Positions 23,280 through 34,374 of a DNA stretch of 64,000 bases are shown piece after piece; positions within the stretch are counted from its first letter, which is position 1; every line of letters starts with the position of its first letter. The DNA is from Phytophthora hibernalis (Eukaryota; Oomycota; Peronosporomycetes; Peronosporales; Peronosporaceae). The notes under the pieces are model-generated. The model was given only the letters and a program-made list of their open reading frames with translations, was not told the DNA's origin and did no database searches. The position numbers were made by a program, and so were the translations under genes. The stretch spans positions 1-64,000 of the forward strand of contig JAAKBF010000343.1 in NCBI GenBank assembly GCA_012656075.1, given 5' to 3'.

Positions 23280-23730
23280 CTGCGCTTGATCCATCTACGG
23301 TCGGGCATTCTCCGAGCACTCCTACGCTCAGGACTTCTCCGGGGCAAAACGTTCATGACATCTCCGGGCTCCGCTATGATCAAGGCTCCTTGAGACTCCG
23401 CTGTGGATAGGGTCCTGGACCCACCACGCTCAAACTTTCTCCAGTGCCCACCACGCTGAGGAATTCTCCGGCCTCCATCACGCTCGGGTATTCTACGGGA
23501 CCCGCCACGCTAAGGATTGCTTCGGCCTTCGATAATAAATTTTTAATTTTTTAATTTTTTAATACGCTCGGGTCTTTTCCGGGGACACCACGGGCAGGGC
23601 TTCTTCGGGGCCCACCACGCTGAGGAATTCTCCGGCCTTCGCTACGCTCGGGTCTTCTTCGGGGTTGCTACGCTCCTGACTTCATTGAGCTCTGCTCTGC
23701 TCAATACTCCTTGGTCCTCCGCTCGAATCA
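23280..23730. repeat. 27-bp minisatellite
   Basis: Units of 27 bases follow each other, for example units beginning cccaccacgctgagg, tccatcacgctcggg, cccgccacgctaagg and ttcgctacgctcggg, each ending ttctccgg or similar. An AT-rich interruption sits at about 23530-23565. The 27-base period equals nine codons. Copies are diverged, and the plus frame that covers the first units closes at 23408-23410, so I do not call a gene. Confidence 0.7.
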
Positions 23731-24116
23731 CCTCGGGGAGGCTGGGTCTTCTGCCATGCTCGTCAGCCTTCCTCTGATCTCTGCCGCTGCCGTATCCGTC
23801 ATGCTCGGCTCTACGCGTCTCATTTTCTTTTAGGAGACACCTTTAAGTTTTATACAATTCAAGGTTGAGTTGCCTAACCGCGGTACGTTTTGGTTTTATG
23901 CACATTCCCAGGTATAACAAAATGCATAGGCGAAAATATTTGCTATCATGCCACCTTTTCGATAATTATCATGCGGATTATGGCCAGGATTTGTATTCTG
24001 TATCATTCAGAATACAGGGTTCAAAAGGTAATACACTTCGATGGAACGGATTCGCAGTGGTCCTGTTGCTTGAGAGTTTGTCATCACATTTTGTACCAAA
24101 ATGTTGTATAGCAGTT

Positions 24117-24796
24117 GATTTTTTATATGGCCTCCATACTAACTTTGAGTAGTTTGTTTTTAATATATAGATGCCGAGTAGTACTCAAGTCCGAATAAAA
24201 CATCAGACGCAGGAGTGATTTCCGGAGAAGTACTCCTTTTCTGGACTCTGCTCGGTCAACAATGCGTTGCAGACTATCGACTTTCTAACCCCGGCGCACA
24301 TGAAGAAAGTGTTGGCCCGATTGAGGGAGGTGGAAAGTGGCGTCGACCATGGGAATCCTCGCTATGGTGCCTACACGAAACAGGCGCTACACATAGCCCT
24401 TCAGAAGCGGGAAAAGCAACTGAGGTACTTAAACCTGTAGCTTCCCGGGTTCAAGGAGTAGGACCGTGCAAGTCTGATCGTCGAGTCCCTGCAGCCCTCC
24501 CCTTCTGTCATCGGGCGTCGACCGGGTCAAACTAAGGGCTTTGCACTGTATTTCCCGTGCACGAGATAGTGATCGGTTCATGTTTATTGACACCGACCAT
24601 TACCTCGTGCTTCCTAACAAGAAATACTCACTAAATAACTTTTTCAGTAAATCGATGGTGTGTACGCGATTGCGGACATTGTATCCAAGCGTTTTAAGAC
24701 TGCAAACCGCAACCTCTTCGAGAGGGAAAGGCGTATAGGAGTCGATTTTTATATGACCTCCATACTAACTTTGCGTTGTTTGGCTTTAATATGTAG
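24117..24796. repeat. Direct repeat pair with a small ORF between
   Basis: 24117-24170 and 24744-24796 are diverged copies of one about 53-base sequence (gattttttatatggcctcca.. / gatttttatatgacctccat..). Between them a plus frame reads IDFLTPAHMKKVLARLREV and ends LQKREKQLRYLNL at about 24440. It looks protein-coding (amphipathic, charged) but I do not recognise it. It may be a relic of a mobile element whose ends are the repeats. Confidence 0.4.
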
Positions 24797-24895
24797 TTCG
24801 GTCGCGCGTTGGACCTCACCATGCTTCGGAAGGCGAATTGTCCATCGGATCTTGAAACATCTCTTTTGTGCGTTTTATCCGGATGAAGACTTCTG

Positions 24896-25672
24896 AAGAG
24901 CAATGCCTTTCGCTTTTTCCGGACGAAGATTTCGCCAAGTGCCCACTCCTTGCAATTGCGTTTGCCTGTCCTCCGACGCTGTCGCTGTTGAACCAGCTAC
25001 ATGAACAGCTGTCAACTGCTCCGGCGTCCTGACGCCGACAACTCCGCTCATCGACTTGATTGAACACCCGGACGATATGACCGCACTGCAAGGCGGGACT
25101 GTACGCTCCGACCAAGACAAGATAAACGAAGAATTCGCAGCTACATCAACCGCGTTCTTGATCGCATCGCCAATCCAGCCGGGGTGTTGGAGCGCTTGAC
25201 ATATCATTCATTCCAGCGCGGTGGCGCGCAGCACACCAATCGAGCAGGTATGTGTGTGCAGTGGATCTTCGACCGAGGAGCTTGGAGCATGCCAGCGACA
25301 AACAAGGCATTTGTCTATGTCTTCAATACGCCTTCCGAAGACTACAAGGTCGCCCGTGCTTTGAGTAGCCGACATCCCGACAAAGAAGTCTTTCTCCTAT
25401 CCCTGGACAGCTTTGACTCCGGCACTCAGATGAAAATTCGCTCTGTCTCCGCAGCCCTGTTCTCAGTTTCCACCGGTCTAGAAGTAGCACAATTCAACGA
25501 CAACGGACCAGTACTCGACACACTCATGGCATACCTGTTGCGGCACTACCCATACGTAAAGGGTGTCAATCCAAGCGACTTGGCTTCAATTTGTCGTCGC
25601 TTGAATGGACGGTTTGTAGCTCTCGAACTGCATAGCGTGATGTTCGATCGTGAAGTAATTGTTGCTGAGTGA
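24896..25672 (+). pseudogene. Crypton-type tyrosine recombinase, relic D (C-terminal half)
   Basis: A readable start at about 24900 (CLSLFPDEDFAKCPLLAIAF) matches the 'PDKNDFLTCHLHALAVAL' block of relic A. A stop follows, then frame changes, and the uninterrupted last ORF (25184-25672) begins LERLTYHSFQRGGAQHTN. It continues with WIFDRGAWSMPATNKAFVYV (presumed catalytic Tyr) and an unbroken C-terminal extension of about 90 residues. The HxxR Arg position reads Gln, while the following Arg is kept. The N-terminal domain is missing. Confidence 0.68.
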
Positions 25673-25756
25673 AACGCCTGAGCCACCGACTCGAGATTGA
25701 TAATATGGAACAATACTCCATGGAACAGTGAATCGGGTAGCAAAGTGGTGAACAGC

Positions 25757-26455
25757 TCATTCGCAAACACAGATCATGACGTATACATAATACAACTCGG
25801 ACAGCAGATCATTCTGCATTGCCTCTATGAACCATGAACTCTGCTTTTCGCTCAGCTCCACGATATCCCCGGTTGCTGTTTCAAGTTCAAAATCGCTTAT
25901 CTGCTGTTCGCAAAGTCTCCAGAGATAGTCCGAGGCCACACGAAATTCCGTTTAGACACAGTGTCGTCGATTAGTTTGTAGACCAGCCTATAGTACTGAT
26001 CAGGGCGTTGTGCATGAGTGTATGCCTCCAGTGTATAGTAAAAACGATATTGCATCACTAGCCACTGCGCCAAAGGCACACAAACTTCGTTGGGCTGCCG
26101 AACGGTGTCTCGATGTTTGTCAGTCAAATTGACAGCGTTATACAGGGCCGGGGACTTGGCTTTGGGACGATAAGTTGAAAAGCGAAATTGAGTTGAGAAC
26201 AAATCACAAATAGCAGACTCCTTGTGCTGCGTTCCTAACCTACAGTGTTGAAGGTCCGCTAGTGCCGAGACGTTCACATAGTCGTAAGTCCTTTGCAGCG
26301 AGAGCGATGTTCACCATCGAATTGTTGCTCGTTATGCCTCGAGCGTCAGCACGCTGCACGTTACTGGCGCTGATGTTTGCGCCAGATACGAAATATGCAG
26401 TGGCGTCCTGTCCCGTGGCGCCGCGAGCATTAATCGATGATGCCCGGCCACGTTG
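25757..26455 (-). pseudogene. Unrecognised protein, frameshifted
   Basis: The minus strand holds three consecutive coding-like pieces: an upstream frame (about 26455-26270) reading ATAYFVSGANISASNVQRAD; 26277-25897 reading MNVSALADLQHCRLG and later VPLAQWLVMQYRFYYTLEAY; and 25939-25757 reading ASDYLWRLCEQQISDFELE. One extra base at the three-base run 25951-25953 joins the last two pieces smoothly. The aromatic-rich helical composition looks real, but I cannot name the family. It sits tail-to-tail with Crypton relic D. Confidence 0.45.
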
Positions 26456-26782
26456 AACACCAACACTGATTGTGCTTCACCGTGCCATACATGTGACGTC
26501 TTCTTGTCACCAAGTGCGTGCTGTGGTTTGAAAGACGTATGTCAGCATTACACCAAACAGGCAGTAACGCGTCGAGTTCCTCAAGATTCAAGTGACGTTA
26601 TATGTCATGCGCGTTGGCAAACTAGCCGCCATTAAAAACATAATTGGGGTATTATCAGCAATTGCTAGCTGGTTCCAGTTTCCAGCTTACGCGTGAGCGC
26701 CAACAGCTCGTATATCTAACATGCACATGGAAGTCAATTGATAATGTAAACGAAAGTCAATATTGAAGCTATTAGTTCTCCT

Positions 26783-26882
26783 ACAAACGATGAAAATCGA
26801 TTTTGTTTTGTTTGTCACTGAAACCTACGATTGTTGTGGGTTTCAGTGACCAGTAAAACAAAAAACGGCATTCATCGTTTGT
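26783..26882. repeat. 100-base foldback hairpin
   Basis: The left arm 26783-26828 (acaaacgatgaaaatcgatt..) and right arm 26836-26882 are inverted copies with a handful of mismatches, around a 7-base loop (gattgtt). Such a long imperfect stem with so small a loop suggests a foldback MITE or a small-RNA-type hairpin; no coding role is visible. Confidence 0.75.
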
Positions 26883-27069
26883 ATCAAAATTTAGAATCCA
26901 TGGGTTGGGCATGTTATAAAACCACTTCAACAATGATAAGTTGCATAAGACTATTTGCGTATACGGACAGAACAGGAATTTTTTTCTCAAAAACCTTTCC
27001 GAGTCCAACCCAAACAATGCCCTCTTTCATGGCGTCTTCGAAAAAATCGTCGACCCTTCTATGATTTCT

Positions 27070-27330
27070 GCTAGGATGCAGCCAAGAAAGTAAACAAGGA
27101 TATTAGTGCCAAAGCAATTGAATATCTTTGCCTGGAATTTCAAATCCATGTAAAAGACATCGAGGCGACGAAGAAACTTGTCTATTTCATTCTAAGTGTT
27201 GTGGATCAAGACCTAACCAAGACTCCACCTTGCATCACCGAAAAGAAACTCGAATATTTCGACAGCATGCGGACGACGCTGCTCGCCACGGGATTGGCCT
27301 CCTGCCTGCAGAGCCAGCGAGCACGATGGT
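27070..27330 (+). pseudogene. Coding-like exon, unrecognised
   Basis: From about 27070 one frame is open and protein-like: DAAKKVNKDISAKAIEYLCL, then VKDIEATKKLVYFILSVVDQ and TEKKLEYFDSMRTTLL, ending at a stop near 27332. It could be an exon entered at the AG after 'tttctgct' (27072). The following ORF to 27628 (Ala/Thr-rich) is in another frame. No family is recognised. Confidence 0.35.
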
Positions 27331-27639
27331 AGCAGCCACGCCGGCACCAGGCACGGCGGCATCAGACGCATCGATGGTAGCGGCAACGACGTTGTCAAGC
27401 TTGGCTGACCTGCTTAACGCCAAGATTAGCCAGCTGACCGACATCGACGAGCTCATTGAGCCCCAAGACGACGGACAATTCTTGGGAATGGCCCTCAAGG
27501 TGGTCATGAACGTAACCGGCAGCAGATTACACTGCAGCGTCCAAGCAGGTCGTCGTCGCTGCTTTCAGCTGTACGTCGGGCGTTGCTGTAGCAGCCACCG
27601 CCTTGAAGACAGCGCTCGCTTAACCTGACTCCAGCTCAA

Positions 27640-28585
27640 GCTCAAGCTCGGAGACCACCTCACCGTCCAGATCATGTCCAGCCCAAGCTCAAGCCTCGGG
27701 GCCCACCTCACCGTCCAGCACAGCGCCAGGTCCAGCTCTGCGCCAGGTCATCTTCTTGGCGTCGTTCGTTGGTCGGCTCGATGAATTGTGGAATGAGCAC
27801 TCTGGCCGAGAGACACCAGTGGACTGGGCCAAACTGTTCGCGCCTTTCATTTGCCAATCCGGCGCGTCGTGGTCAGGGGTATGTTGCCCTTTCCGCACAG
27901 AACATAATCATGGCGGCATCTGGCCGACGCTGCCGCACATACCGATACAACTTTGCAGTGAAGCGCATGATGACGCATAAAGAAGACGAGTATATTCTAA
28001 ATGGAGGCCGCTGGGACTGCAACTCGTACGCCGGGATCTTCACAGGCCGCGATGTCTTCTTGTGCAGCTTCCGCTCCATCTCGCCCAGCACAACCGTCCG
28101 AGCATCTGAGCGGAAGTCGTCCAGACCCGCCATTTTCAAATCCGTTCTCACACTGGGCAGCGTGCAACAATAACCAGAGCGATCCCGATGTTTCGGGTGC
28201 CTTCGCTAAAAACAGCGGCGGCTGCAACAAGTAGTTGCGTTCGTATGAGAACAACGAATACCCGGCATCTGAGTTTTGCACAGAGTGCACCAGAGTTTGG
28301 TGCAACTACGCAACGCTTCCCGTTGCTGCACCAACGCACCATTCGCTGCGTGTGCAGCAAAGAGAAGTTGATCGGAGAAGTGGACCGAGACCGTTGCTGG
28401 AACAGGAATCGGAGCAAGAGTTGGTGGCGTAAAATCTGGACATGCAGAGTCGCGATGCTTGACCAAGCACGACATCCTTGCAAGAGCTAATGACAAGTAT
28501 CAGAAGTTGAATGGTGGAGATCACAAGCGATACAACGAAATCTGCGAGCTGTGGATCGAGCTCGCCTCAGTCCATTTCAGCTCGA
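27640..28585. other. No gene recognised
   Basis: Overlapping ORFs on both strands have no motif. A short repeat (cacctcaccgtccag) appears twice at about 27655-27720. It is probably decayed sequence between the exon above and the NAA35 relic. Confidence 0.35.
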
Positions 28586-28589
28586 CTGG

Positions 28590-28975
28590 AAGGTAGCTCT
28601 GTGCCATTGGCGTTATCGTCAGTCCGTGCTGTGTTGGCAACACTGGACGAGCTGTTTTGCTGCGCGGCGTGGTGGCTGGATGGATTGCCATTGGCGCAGT
28701 CGATCATGTATATGCACCGAGACCCGCTGAATGCCCTTCTCGCGCAGCTCGTTACTCAGTTGGAGGGGGTTTGTTGGCGAGCGATGCTGATGTGTGAGCT
28801 GTGCTGGTGGAAAATGTGGGCAATACGCGAAGAACTCGTTGATGCTGGTTATATATGCCGTTATTTTGGCGGAGTTGAAGACTACAAACCTTGTACGAGA
28901 TGCGGCATTGTACGATGATATCTACGAGGAGAAAGACCTTTCGCCCGGTAATGGATTCGATGTGGGTGTTATGAC
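28590..28975 (+). pseudogene. NAA35/Mak10 (NatC auxiliary subunit) fragment
   Basis: NAA35 (Mak10) is the ribosome-anchoring subunit of the NatC N-terminal acetyltransferase. One frame reads LATLDELFCCAAWWLDGLPL then AQSI, matching the family block '(I)MD..FCC...WL-G-LAQT'. A second frame continues LVRDAALYDDIYEEKDLSPG-NGFDVGV, matching the family's 'EEEDF..GF' block. Both blocks lie in the expected order and spacing, with a frameshift at about 28790-28830. The rest of the roughly 700-residue protein is not here, so this is a short relic. It abuts the antiporter relic. Confidence 0.65.
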
Positions 28976-31101
28976 TTTTTCCTCGTGGTGTTCCTTGCCT
29001 GTTCGCTCATGTTCGCGACCATCTCGGTGCTCGTGTCCCCGTCCACGGTCATGGCACTCAAGATCGAGCTCAACAGGGCGGACCTTTCACGCACCTGGCA
29101 CACGTATGACGGCGGAATTCGTCGTGCTCGTGTCCTTCTCCGTCTCGCGCGTCGTCGCGTCCATCTACTGTGCCAACCTCGACGTGTCGCCGGACAGCAT
29201 CGCCTTCACTATGGGCGTCGTGCTTATGAACATCATGCTGGGTGCGTTGCTCGGCCTCATGACAATCCGCATTTTCCAACAAATCAGTGGCCAGTCAAAC
29301 ATGGGTCACGCGGCGTCCGGTCTTCCCGCTCACGCAGTATACATTTCGTCAAGCAGAAACTCAAGAATTTTCAGCTCCCAACGACGCGTGAAGGTGAGTC
29401 AACGCACAAAGAGCAAACAGGACGCAAGCAACCTGGAGAATGCTTTGGACGACCCAGACCAAGCACCGCATCCGCACAATGCCTACGTGGAGGAGACGGA
29501 CACACTGACGGCGAAACCCCAGTTGTGGACGGAACGCAAGGCGTTGTACCACAAGGGCTTCCTGTGGCTGCTCATGGGCTACCTTTTAAACCTCTTCACC
29601 AACACGCTGAGTGACCTCACCACCGCGCACTTCGGACTCTTGTGGCAAGTCAAGTTCGAGGAGTTGCTGGTGCTCATGCTCGCGTGCTGTGCTGCTGGCC
29701 ACTACGCGGCGATCTGCCTGCAGATGCACGTGATCCTCGACACCGTGGTGCCGTAATTCGTCTTGCCCTTCTTCGTCCTGACGGGGGCGTCGCTGCAACT
29801 GGACAAGGTGGTTAGTGTGCTTCCATTGATGGGTTTGTACTTGGCGCTACGCTACACGGCTATTTTCGTCGCTGTGTATGAGGCGGTCGATTCCTGCTGA
29901 AGCTCCCACCGCTCCACTAGAAGCACCTGTGGCTCCATGGCCCCGCAAGCTGGTGTTTCGCTTGATTTGGCTGCGGAGGTGAAGGAGCTCATCACCGACG
30001 ACTGGGGAGCCAAGTTCTCGGCCACGATCGTCGCCGCAGTGGTTATCAACCAGGTTGTTGGGCCTGTGTTGTGCTCTATCGGTCTCCGTGGGGCTGACGT
30101 GAGCATGATTAATCGCCTGGTAGCACCGGCGGCGGCGCAGACACAATATGATCCTTCAAAAGACGGAAGAGACCCCGACATCGCAGGCGGCAAAGCAGAG
30201 GCCCCTCCAAGCCGCACTTTCAGCCGCCATCATAGCGCTCAAAGCCTCAGCCGCCACAACAGTGCTAAGGCATTGTTATCAGCACGCAGTGTCAAGAACC
30301 CGAGGCCTTTGCTTCCGTTTATCGCGTTCAGAGTGGCTGGGCGACGATGAAGTGGTGTTTGAAATGGCGCTCAAACTTTCTCTCAATGGTGCGCGCATGA
30401 ATGTGCCGTTGCTTGACGAAGCCCGTGCTGACAAATGGCGTCGAATGAACGAAACCATTCTACAACGTACTGCCAAGGGTGAGCTCATTTCGGTCCAGAA
30501 CTAGATCCAAGATTGCTAAGGAGACGTTCCTGTAGACTCGGGCATGCAGAATGCGGACGTGTTTATTTTCACTGGTGCACCAGAACGCTCACTGAAACAC
30601 GTGCGACCTCGTTTGATCGCCGTGGAGGACGATTGTGCGGCTGGAGCGAAGCTGCGCGAGCTTGACGTGCTCACCGTGCAGCCGTCCATCGCACTTAGCA
30701 ACATCGTCACTCGTCTAGCACTGCTGGATGATCCACTTGCCGCCAACCTATCGAAGGAACTGAGTTCAACTAGCGGATTCTACACCGCTGCGTTCTTCAG
30801 AGGTGATGTTGAAGGCGACCGTGACTCGATCACTTCGCTCTCGGAGCTGCGTCTACCTGCTCGTCGCCTGGCCCTCAGCCGCAGTGTCGTCAATCACCAC
30901 TCCGTGGACTACGGCCGTCATGCTGAGGTGTTGGTAGCCGAGAACCCCACCTCCGTTGCGTCGCCATGTTCGGTACGTCGGCCGTGGAGCACGATCCGTT
31001 CGCGAAGCGGTCGTGGAACCTTGGCACACGAGCACTACATGGTGGAAGACGACGGATTAGACGATGTCGCCGACGACCGATCGATCTTCGAAGAGCAGTA
31101 A
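28976..31101 (+). pseudogene. Cation/proton antiporter (Na_H_Exchanger/CPA2-like), decayed
   Basis: A membrane transporter expected to exchange Na+ or K+ for H+. Membrane-like segments run in several frames: FLACSLMFATISVLVSPSTV, FVVLVSFSVSRVVASIYCAN, MGVVLMNIMLGALLGLMTIR and FVLPFFVLTGASLQLDKVVS. MAPQAGVSLDLAAEVKELIT with ATIVAAVVINQVVGPVL is a typical late segment of this family. An in-frame TAA at 29754-29756 splits VILDTVVP from FVLPFFV, and at least three frame changes follow (near 29885, 29935 and 30330). A soluble C-terminal region (30544-31101) may be a nucleotide-binding-like tail. It is clearly a pseudogene in this copy. Confidence 0.68.
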
Positions 31102-32245
31102 GTGGTGTCGTCGCCCAGCTCCAGCGCTGGAGGACGTTCCGGTTGGTTGTCTCGACGCCGATCCCGTCTCGGCTTGATTGGCAGTAGCGTTGGCGGAGGC
31201 ACCGGTTACGTCATGCTACACCGCGGCCAGTCCACAGGGCTGTAGGAAAAGTACTTCAACATGGTCTCAGACAGCATCGTCCTCGAACACTGTGCCTCTC
31301 ACAGCTCACAGCGGAAGTCGTAATCAGGGCTAGCCGCAGCCTGCTACATGTACAACGGACTCTCCTTCGGTGTGGACAGCACCGAATGGCCAGACCAGTG
31401 GAAAAGGAGACCAAGGATGGCCGCAGCAAACAGATCTAACACCCATGGTGTCCTCTGGGGATTGGACGACGGCGATCGGCGAGTCAAACGGATTCGGTGG
31501 TCAAGGAGAAATGTCGCTGTAATTCTATGGCTCTGACGATGAATTCAACCCTGGCAGTCTCGAGTGCAGCGGCTCGGACGAGGAGCAGGTCTCCACTTCA
31601 ACAGAGGACCCCTCGAACGTCACCCTGACGACTCCCACAGCTCCCAACGGGGATGTCAATCAGTCACCATCGTCAATGGCCTCTTCATTGAACACCCCTA
31701 CGTCGGCTGCTTCTGGGGAGAACGAAAGTTCAACCCACATTACTTCGTCAGTCGTGTCTACGACGTCCAGCGGAATCGGAAACGAGGAGGATTCATCACA
31801 TACGGCTCATCACCTGCAACTTCTACAGGTGGAGCTAGCGAAAATCATCAACAACAACCTAAACATCCTCGAACAGTACCGGAAGATGCTACATTCGGAA
31901 CCATCACGTCGGGATTTGACAAGTGCGTCGTTGGTAACCCCGACACGTACATCAGTGCGAAGGACCTCGAGTGGATCTGGGAGAATTGCATGGAGGCGGA
32001 GTTCACGTCCTATGACAACTGGATCTTGGATCACCTCGTTGGCAACAAGGGCTCTATCAATTACTGCGTTCGTTGGGATAGCGACACGAAACTGACCAAG
32101 GATATCGCCTCCAAGTTCTGAGGTATGCTCTCCCGTCAGGCCGCTGCGTGGATCCACTGGCTCGTCGGCTACAACTTCTGGCCGCACGATGAGATCAAGA
32201 TCAACGTCGTGGGTTTCGCCGTCAAGGACAATTCGCTCTTGGGTT

Positions 32246-34374
32246 CAGGGCTGCCGTTTATTGCATTGTCGTATATTGCAAGACCACATACGAAATAGAT
32301 TATTGATGCTGCAGGGTACGGCAATAAATATTGCAATTCCAGCGACAGCAAATAAATTATTGGTGCAATTACACTGTATTGTTCACATACCTACAGATCA
32401 ATCAGCCGCGTCCACCGTGCGAGCGCTCCAGTATCCTGCATTTTCACGCAGAAACAGCAGCATTTCTAGTGTGTACGGCTGCAACGACACTCGCTGCAGC
32501 CCGGACGTGGTGCGAGCGACGCTAAAGAATCGCTCGACCACGTTCGACGTCGGAGGAATCCAGCCCAGCAGGGCGTACTCTGGCTGCATCTCTTCGAGGC
32601 ACCGGCGCTTCTGAAGCCATTCGACAAACGAGGCCGAGTCGTCGTCTTCTCCCGCCTCCTGGGCCTCGTCTGGCACAGCGCGGAAACGCTCCAGTGCGGT
32701 CCTCTCTGCGCGTGTCAGTCGCTTGGCTTGGCCTCGTGGCACTCGCACGCATCCGGTCTCGAAATCAGGACTGTGTACAATATCAGCCCGAGGACCTGTT
32801 TACAAGAACCAAGTTAAAAATAGTCCAGCTTAAAAACAACTCAAAATTGATCCGTACGTTCCGAGGTAGCGCCCATAAGAGATTTTAAGAACTATGGGGC
32901 CATCGAACCAAACACGGACGTCGAGCAGGTTGACATTCTCTCCTTGCAGCACCTTCGAAACGGATTCCACGTCCTTCAACTCGCCCAGAAGTCCTCGCGG
33001 CCGGCGCTTGGATGCTACCGAAGGCAGCAACTCCGCTAGCTCGTCGTCCTCTGCGTCCAGAAAGGAAGCAGCTCGAAATAACGATTCAGCATCGCAAAGG
33101 TCGAACCCCAGCGGGTGTGCTGCGGAATGATTGGACGAAGTTTCGTCTTGAGCCTGTAGCCGTTATAACCTCAATTAAAATGAGATATTTCAAAGATACC
33201 CATCTCACGCACCGAAGCTTGGCGGAATGGGTAAAAGTGCGCAGTTTCAGTATCAGAGCCTGGAACAAGTCCAACTCATCTGAACTGCCGGTGAGTGATT
33301 GTGTCACCGCAAGGTTAAGTCGATGGCTTGCACACCCGATTAGCGGGACATCCATCAAGGTGACAAGGCGGCGATTGACTGAGAAGTTGTCTCATACGAG
33401 GAAGAGACAGTTCTCCAGCTGCTTGAGCTGATGACTGGCTGTTGACAGGTCATCCGCCTCATCGGTGATGAGTGGAGCCATGTACAACAGAGGGGACCGA
33501 ACGGCATCGTCCATCTCGTACCACGCGAAGACTGTGATGAAGTGCTCCGAGTCGTGGGTCCACAGTGGGTGGACTCCATCCGTCAACGATGAGTCAGAAC
33601 CGCTCAGGCATTTCTACCGCGACTGACCGCTCTACCGAGCGCTTCACCTCATCCATGACGCGCCGAAGTGTCTCAACACAGACAAGCTTCAACGTTGTGT
33701 ACCTTAATACGTAAAATTACAGTTGGATGTTAGTCTGTCAATGAAACATGGATGTGCGAACCGCCGCGCCAGCATGCTCACGCAAAAGAGAGCGGTAAAT
33801 TGCACTTAACGACCCACTCCAGCCAGCCGAATAGATTTTGGGCGGAGTGGCGGACGTAGTGCGCGAGGGGGCCGTTTCACTGGGTGTAGCCGCCAGCATC
33901 TCCTCGTGTTAGCTGGGGTGCTCGTGCCTGATGTGCTGCATCAGGTTCGTGTAGCCTGTGCCGGTAATACGCTTTCGGACCGCGTCGCACCGGCAACGGA
34001 AGTACTCGAGTATTACCTCGTCGTACTGGTCGCGACACGGCCGGAAGTAAAAGTCGGCAGCCTGCCGGTTCGTGAAGGTGGTGGAGGCGGAAGCGCGAGG
34101 GAAGTGAGCATCTTGGAGGTTGGGGGTGTTCTTGGCAGAAGTGAAAGTGAGAAGAATGGAGTTTAAACAGCGACGCAGGCGCTGTTTGAATGGTCCCTCT
34201 CAGTCACCAACAAACCCAAGTATATGGTTGAATGCCAAGCACTCTACTACATTATTGAAGTCACTGTGGTCTTGCCGATAAATAACCGATTCCTAACTGA
34301 TCTCTAACCGAAATAAATTATTGGTTGACATTTATTGCAATAATCGCCACACCATTTTTTTTACGGCAGCCCTG
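32246..34374. mobile_element. hAT transposon with perfect 8-bp target duplication
   Basis: The ends are CAGGGCTGCCG at 32246 and its exact reverse complement ending at 34374. The eight bases CTTGGGTT occur directly outside both ends (32238-32245 and 34375-34382). An 8-bp duplication plus CAGGG ends define the hAT superfamily. Repeated 'aaattattgg/ttattgcaa' motifs lie near both ends, as is usual for hAT subterminal regions. Removing the element and one duplication rejoins the metallopeptidase frame, which confirms the boundaries. Confidence 0.93.
32398..34090 (-). pseudogene. hAT transposase, decayed
   Basis: Read on the minus strand, a BED-type zinc finger remains at about 34080-33910 (YFRCRCDAVRKRITGTGYTN-LMQHIRHEHP, a C-x-C..H-x-H pattern). 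The catalytic region survives as VPLIGCASHRLNLAVTQSL (33350-33290). The C-terminal hAT dimerisation domain is clear at 32748-32398 (WIPPTSNVVERFFSVARTTS and LQPYTLEMLLFLRENAGYW). The pieces are in different frames with stops between, so no active enzyme is encoded. Confidence 0.78.
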
